DNA from: Oscillospiraceae bacterium
Lineage (GTDB): Bacteria > Bacillota > Clostridia > Christensenellales > Aristaeellaceae
Length of the DNA: 22,062 nucleotides
Assembly: GCA_031266295.1 (NCBI GenBank)
Contig: JAISBH010000173.1
Location: 1-22,062, forward strand
Reading direction: 5' to 3'
How positions within the stretch are numbered: position 1 is the first letter of the stretch; every line of letters starts with the position of its first letter. Position numbers and translations under genes: made by a program. The notes beneath the pieces are model-generated. The model made no database searches. It was given only the letters and a program-made list of their open reading frames with translations, and was not told the DNA's origin. This document shows positions 22,002 through 22,062 of this stretch, piece after piece.

Positions 22002-22062
22002 GCGAAAATCCGGGACTTCCCGGGGCATGTTCACGAAAAATCCAACTATAATTAGTACATAA

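Overview
The window looks like chromosome from a spore-forming, high-GC member of the Bacillota, class Clostridia. An uncultured Christensenellales-like lineage is a guess from gene content, not a demonstrated placement. Supporting this are two sporulation genes (spoIIIAH, spoIIP), the Gls24/AmaP/DUF2273 envelope-stress trio, the Firmicutes gene order spoIIIAH-yqhY-nusB-folD-xseA-xseB-ispA, strong AGGAGG-type ribosome binding sites, and TTG starts.

Region 1 (about 1-9303) is a conserved housekeeping block on the + strand. It starts with spoIIIAH, which has an unusual N-terminal extension. A sigma-A-type promoter at 1194-1222 and a 320-nt structured leader follow. Next is a tightly packed run: Gls24/Asp23 protein, AmaP, DUF2273, NusB, FolD, XseA, XseB, a polyprenyl synthase (IspA-like), a DUF212 membrane protein and Obg. 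Most neighbours overlap or sit within about 45 bp, so one long transcript is likely. The IspA-like enzyme appears to lack two lysines normally conserved in its active site.

Region 2 (9304-10156) is an intergenic repeat zone. It holds a REP-like palindromic element whose inverted partner lies at 31-97, a two-copy tandem repeat of about 215 bp rich in hairpins, and the decayed DNA-binding end of a LacI-type regulator.

Region 3 (10157-14099) is a carbohydrate ABC importer operon: LacI-type ligand domain, two permeases and a secreted binding protein. No ATPase is encoded, so a shared MsmX-type ATPase elsewhere is inferred. Next comes about 700 bp of AT-richer, gene-poor DNA with hairpins and coding-like debris.

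Region 4 (14817-20675) holds a DUF1614 membrane protein coupled to SpoIIP, a glycerophosphodiester phosphodiesterase, a YkvI-like transporter (-), a cytoplasmic-type polysaccharide deacetylase (+) and a patatin-like phospholipase (-). A terminator at 19684-19706 serves the patatin gene.

Region 5 (20913-21953) is a mobile-element graveyard beside a tRNA-Lys(CUU) gene. It contains the 5' end of an IS30-type transposase with an in-frame TGA, fused to a tyrosine recombinase broken by two frameshifts. The tRNA has its own near-consensus promoter.

No clearly new multi-gene system is visible. The most interesting signals are non-coding: the structured leader before the gls24-nusB operon, the covarying palindromic repeats, and the 215-bp tandem unit.
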